Source: Ipomoea triloba (Eukaryota; Streptophyta; Magnoliopsida; Solanales; Convolvulaceae). Taken from it: a DNA stretch of 64,000 nt. Below are positions 61,321 through 64,000 of this stretch, piece by piece; position 1 is the stretch's first letter, and every line of letters begins with the position of its first letter. The notes under the pieces are model-generated. The model had not been told where the DNA came from, searched no databases, and was given only the letters and a program-made list of their open reading frames with translations. The position numbers and the translations under genes are program-made. The stretch is taken from assembly GCF_003576645.1 (NCBI RefSeq), contig NC_044918.1, positions 25,877,438 through 25,941,437 of the forward strand, read 5' to 3'.

Positions 61321-63603
61321 NTTTTTTTTTTTTTTTTTTCAATGAACTGAATGTGCAGCATTAAATATTCTCTATTATTCGGACATGGATGGTTTTAGCT
61401 ATTTGATTCGTAGAGCTTGAGTGGTTCAAGTTATTTCTCTTTTTTTCTGAATGCCTTTTGCTCTAAATTTCAGTATTTATTCATCCACATATAGTTATTA
61501 TTAACATATATGCTAATTTTCATTCCTACTCTGAACTAGAGTTATCTGGTTTTGTGTTCTAGGTGGAAATCAAAAGAGATGAACAACACCAGGAAGTCCG
61601 AATTTTTTCTGATGCTGGACGAATCCTGCGCCCTCTTCTTGTTGTTGAAAATTTAAAGAAAATTCAATTTCTGAAAGATGGAGACTCCTTTCAATCTTTT
61701 CTGGATAATGGAATAGTTGAATTTATTGGTTCTGAAGAAGAAGAAGATTGTCGAACTGCTTGGGGAGTCAATTACCTCCTTGAAGCCTGCAAGGAGGATC
61801 CACCTGCAAAGTATACACACTGTGAACTTGACTTGTCATTCCTGATGGGTTTGAGCTGTGGGATTATCCCTTTTGCCAACCACGATCATGCGAGGAGGGT
61901 CCTCTACCAATCTGAGAAGCATAGTCAACAAGCCATTGGATTCTCTACTTTGAACCCGAATATTAGAATAGATACTAATACTCATCAACTGTATTATCCT
62001 CAGAGGCCTCTTTTTCGTACCATACTGTCAGATTGCCTTGGAAAGCCCAAAGACCCTCATTATCATAAATCGATGCTGCCACACCCTGAATACTACAATG
62101 GCCAGTGTGCAATTGTGGCAGTTAACGTTCACCTAGGGTACAACCAAGAGGATTCTTTAGTAATGAACCGTGCTTCTTTGGAGCGTGGTATGTTTCGGTC
62201 AGAGCATATTAGAAGTTACAAGGCTGAGGTTGATAATAAGGAATCCCTGGGAAAGAAGCTGAAACTGGAGGATGCCGTAATTTTTGGAAAAACACAAAGT
62301 AAGATAGGACGCGTTGACAGCCTTGATGATGATGGCTTTCCATTCATTGGTGCAAACCTTCAAAGTGGTGATATTGTCATTGGAAAGTATGCGGAATCAG
62401 GGGCTGATCACAGTGTTAAACTGAAGCATACAGAAAGAGGCATGGTTCAGAAGGTTGTACTCTCTGGTAATGATGAGGGAAAAAGCTTTGCTGTTGTGTC
62501 TCTGAGACAGGTAAATCCCCTAAAACCTGATTGCATGTATGTGTGTGTCTGTGTCTGCTTATGAACATATATTGGAATATGTAAGTCATTTAAAGGCTTA
62601 ACATTTGAAAGCCATACAAGAATTTCCATAAAATAGAATTAAAGAGCTTTTATATGGTGGAGAGCATGAACATTGTAGTACTTTTGGTCCATGTAACTGC
62701 TCAAAGTTTTAAGTAGTTAGTAGTTACAGACTGCTTGTTGCAAACACTTTTTTTTTGGATGACGAGAGAAACCCCACAACCCTTTCAGGTGCAGGTAAAC
62801 CCCACCTAGAAGTAAACCATCCTAGGTTACCCATAGCTGACCGGCTCAAACCAAGGGGGCAAGGATTCGAACTTGTGACCTTGTGGTTATAAGTGTGGAT
62901 CTCTTGCCATCTTGGCTGGGGTTACCCTGTTGCTGCAAACACTTTGATACTAGCAGATGAAGCCTGTGAAGTGTTGAATTATTGTTGGATAGGTAAAGCT
63001 CCTTGGAAGAACTTAGTGTTAGATTAGCTTACTACATACGGGACTGTGAGTAGTTGTTTGTGGATAAACAAACCAGTAGTTCTATCGACCTGCATAACAT
63101 TAATGAAGGTCCTTTCATTTGGTTTTAAGCTTGCAAACAGCATAGTTGAAAATTGCAAATTTGTTATTACATGTGTTATGAAGTTGAATTGTACTATTAA
63201 TGTTTGATTATTATATAATCCAAAATTCCAAAGCTCCCTTATTCCACATTTACTGATGTCAGAAAAATTAGTTTTCCTCATAATGTTATTTTATTTTCAC
63301 GATTTCTGTGCAGGTTCGTTCTCCTTGTCTTGGAGACAAATTTTCTAGTATGCATGGGCAAAAGGGTGTGCTAGGTTTTCTGGAATCTCAGGAGAACTTT
63401 CCTTTTACAATACAAGGGATAGTTCCAGACGTAGTTATAAATCCACATGCATTTCCTTCACGTCAAACACCAGGCCAACTGCTAGAAGCTGCCTTGGCAA
63501 AGGGGATTGCCTTAGGAAAGCGCATTGGCCATCGAGGAGAACTAAAATATGCAACACCATTTTCCACTCTATCAGTGGATGAAATAACAAAGAATCTTCA
63601 TAG
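57581..63603 (+). CDS. NRPD2: second-largest subunit of RNA polymerases IV and V (NRPD2/NRPE2), 3' end outside the window
   Basis: Exons seen: 57581-58105, 58957-59172, 59474-60360, 60749-61040, 61563-62510 and 63314-63603. All boundaries are GT-AG and the frame stays open for 1052 codons; the next donor is at 63604. The protein starts with an acidic stretch (DIEFDEEEDDEPFD), then FFDKYGLISHQINSYNDF, GKVGDARYPHPSHWGKVCF across exons 3-4, STPDGENCGLV, GYNQEDSLVMNRASLERGMF at about 832-851 and GDKFSSMHGQKGVLG near 963. The SMHGQKG form and overall text match the plant Pol IV/V subunit rather than Pol II RPB2. Family members run about 1170-1220 residues, so roughly the last 150-170, with the zinc-binding clamp end, lie beyond the edge. 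The subunit is shared by Pol IV and Pol V in RNA-directed DNA methylation in the nucleus. ATG 57581 is first in frame; ATG 57596 could also serve. Confidence 0.96.
58590..58765 (+). mobile_element. SINE in intron 1 of the Pol IV/V subunit gene
   Basis: The body contains gatgagatggcgtggatctc (A-box region) and ggttcgagtcctgg (B box) and ends in poly(A). Flanks tataatcatataactt (58574-58589) and tataatcaattaactt (58766-58781) form a 16-base duplication with two mismatches. It is in the same orientation as the gene. Confidence 0.8.
61294..61339. repeat. poly(T) tract with one unresolved base
   Basis: About 45 T residues with an N at 61321, in intron 4. Probably an assembly join or unreadable homopolymer. 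Confidence 0.95.
62751..62933 (-). mobile_element. SINE in intron 5 of the Pol IV/V subunit gene
   Basis: On the minus strand it runs from cagggtaaccccagccaaga through gatggcaagagatcc, with B box acaagttcgaatccttg, to a poly(A) seen as T at the left edge. The direct repeat tgcaaacacttt flanks it (62739-62750 and 62934-62945). It differs in sequence from the other two SINEs, so it is a separate family, of Au-like layout. Confidence 0.82.
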
Positions 63604-63670
63604 GTAATGGCTCTAAGAGGTGCTTCTTTTCCTCTTTTTTATAAAAACCCATACCTCCTTGTACTATGGC

Positions 63671-64000
63671 CAGCGTTGCAAAAATTCCGCCTAGGTACCA
63701 ATTAATCCCCGCTTAGGCCTAACGTATCATATCACCTTAAATGGTGGTCTAGGCGGCTGGCCGCCTAAGCTCTGCCTAGGCCGCTTAGGCGCGGACCGCC
63801 TAGGCCTCATAGGCGCCGACTAGACCTCCTAGGCATCGACTAGTCGGCCGATTAACTATTGTTCTTTTTTTTTAATGGGTTATTTCACTCTAAACAACAT
63901 GATTTTGAGCAAACTAACCCTAAATTGTACAAACTCTATATATTTTTAGGTTAATATTTAATATTTTAGTATTAATTGTTAAAGTATTATATACTTTATA
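63671..64000. mobile_element. hAT MITE with gcctaggcg-rich ends, copy 3, cut by the window edge
   Basis: Starts cagcgttgcaaaaattccgc and runs through cgcctaggcctcataggcgc. The A+T-rich half shares ctctatatatttttaggtta with copy 2. It lies in the intron after exon 6 of the polymerase gene. The right terminus and target duplication are outside the window. Confidence 0.8.

Overview
This is nuclear DNA of a flowering plant. Genes have GT-AG introns, intergenic DNA is AT-rich and packed with transposable elements, and all four recognised genes are plant types. The resistance gene is an R1-like coiled-coil NLR of the kind common in Solanales, so an asterid eudicot is likely and Convolvulaceae (Ipomoea-like) is my guess. 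That placement is inference.

Four gene loci are supported. (1) A five-exon CDCA7-like zinc-finger gene, + strand, 17501-19837, 334 codons. (2) A coiled-coil NB-ARC LRR resistance gene, + strand, 37446-40155, broken by two frameshifts; a relic of the 3' end of a paralogue lies about 4.4 kb upstream. (3) A seven-exon calcium-dependent protein kinase, - strand, 52908-49383, 518 codons, clade CPK4/11/12; a decayed copy of its last exon and 3' flank lies about 5.6 kb away. (4) The second-largest subunit of RNA polymerases IV and V (NRPD2/NRPE2), + strand, from 57581, six exons visible and the C-terminal exons beyond the window edge.

The rest is mobile DNA, often nested. From 1 to 5.5 kb there is a transposon-gene fragment, a tandem repeat and a copia-like solo LTR inserted in that repeat. 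From 5.5 to 16.6 kb lies what looks like one hAT element (8-bp target duplication) holding a MULE, Helitron material with RPA-like fragments, and a 3.6-kb solo LTR with a perfect 5-bp target duplication. From 20.5 to 28 kb there are a Helitron split by a hAT MITE, a truncated minus-strand LTR retroelement with a tRNA-Asp primer site, and copy A of a 3-kb repeat that recurs as copy B at 44.6-48 kb. From 28 to 37 kb there are more Helitron ends and two sister MULEs carrying unrelated cargo. From 40.5 to 49 kb there is a LINE fragment, several fold-back elements with palindromic ends and internal minisatellites, and the kinase-tail duplication split by a SINE. From 53.6 to 57 kb there is a MITE and a tandem repeat cut by both a hAT MITE and a poly(A)-type retro-insertion. 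The introns of the polymerase gene carry two SINEs and the start of a third hAT MITE.

No operon, CRISPR array, rRNA or functional tRNA gene was seen. The CDCA7-like and Pol IV/V genes both act in DNA-methylation pathways, but nothing in the sequence links them. Most unusual are the retro-inserted segment with an open frame of unknown origin (55722-56443), the fold-back family with minisatellite interiors, the sister MULEs with different cargo, and the duplicated repeat with a 22-23-bp GATC-rich array.
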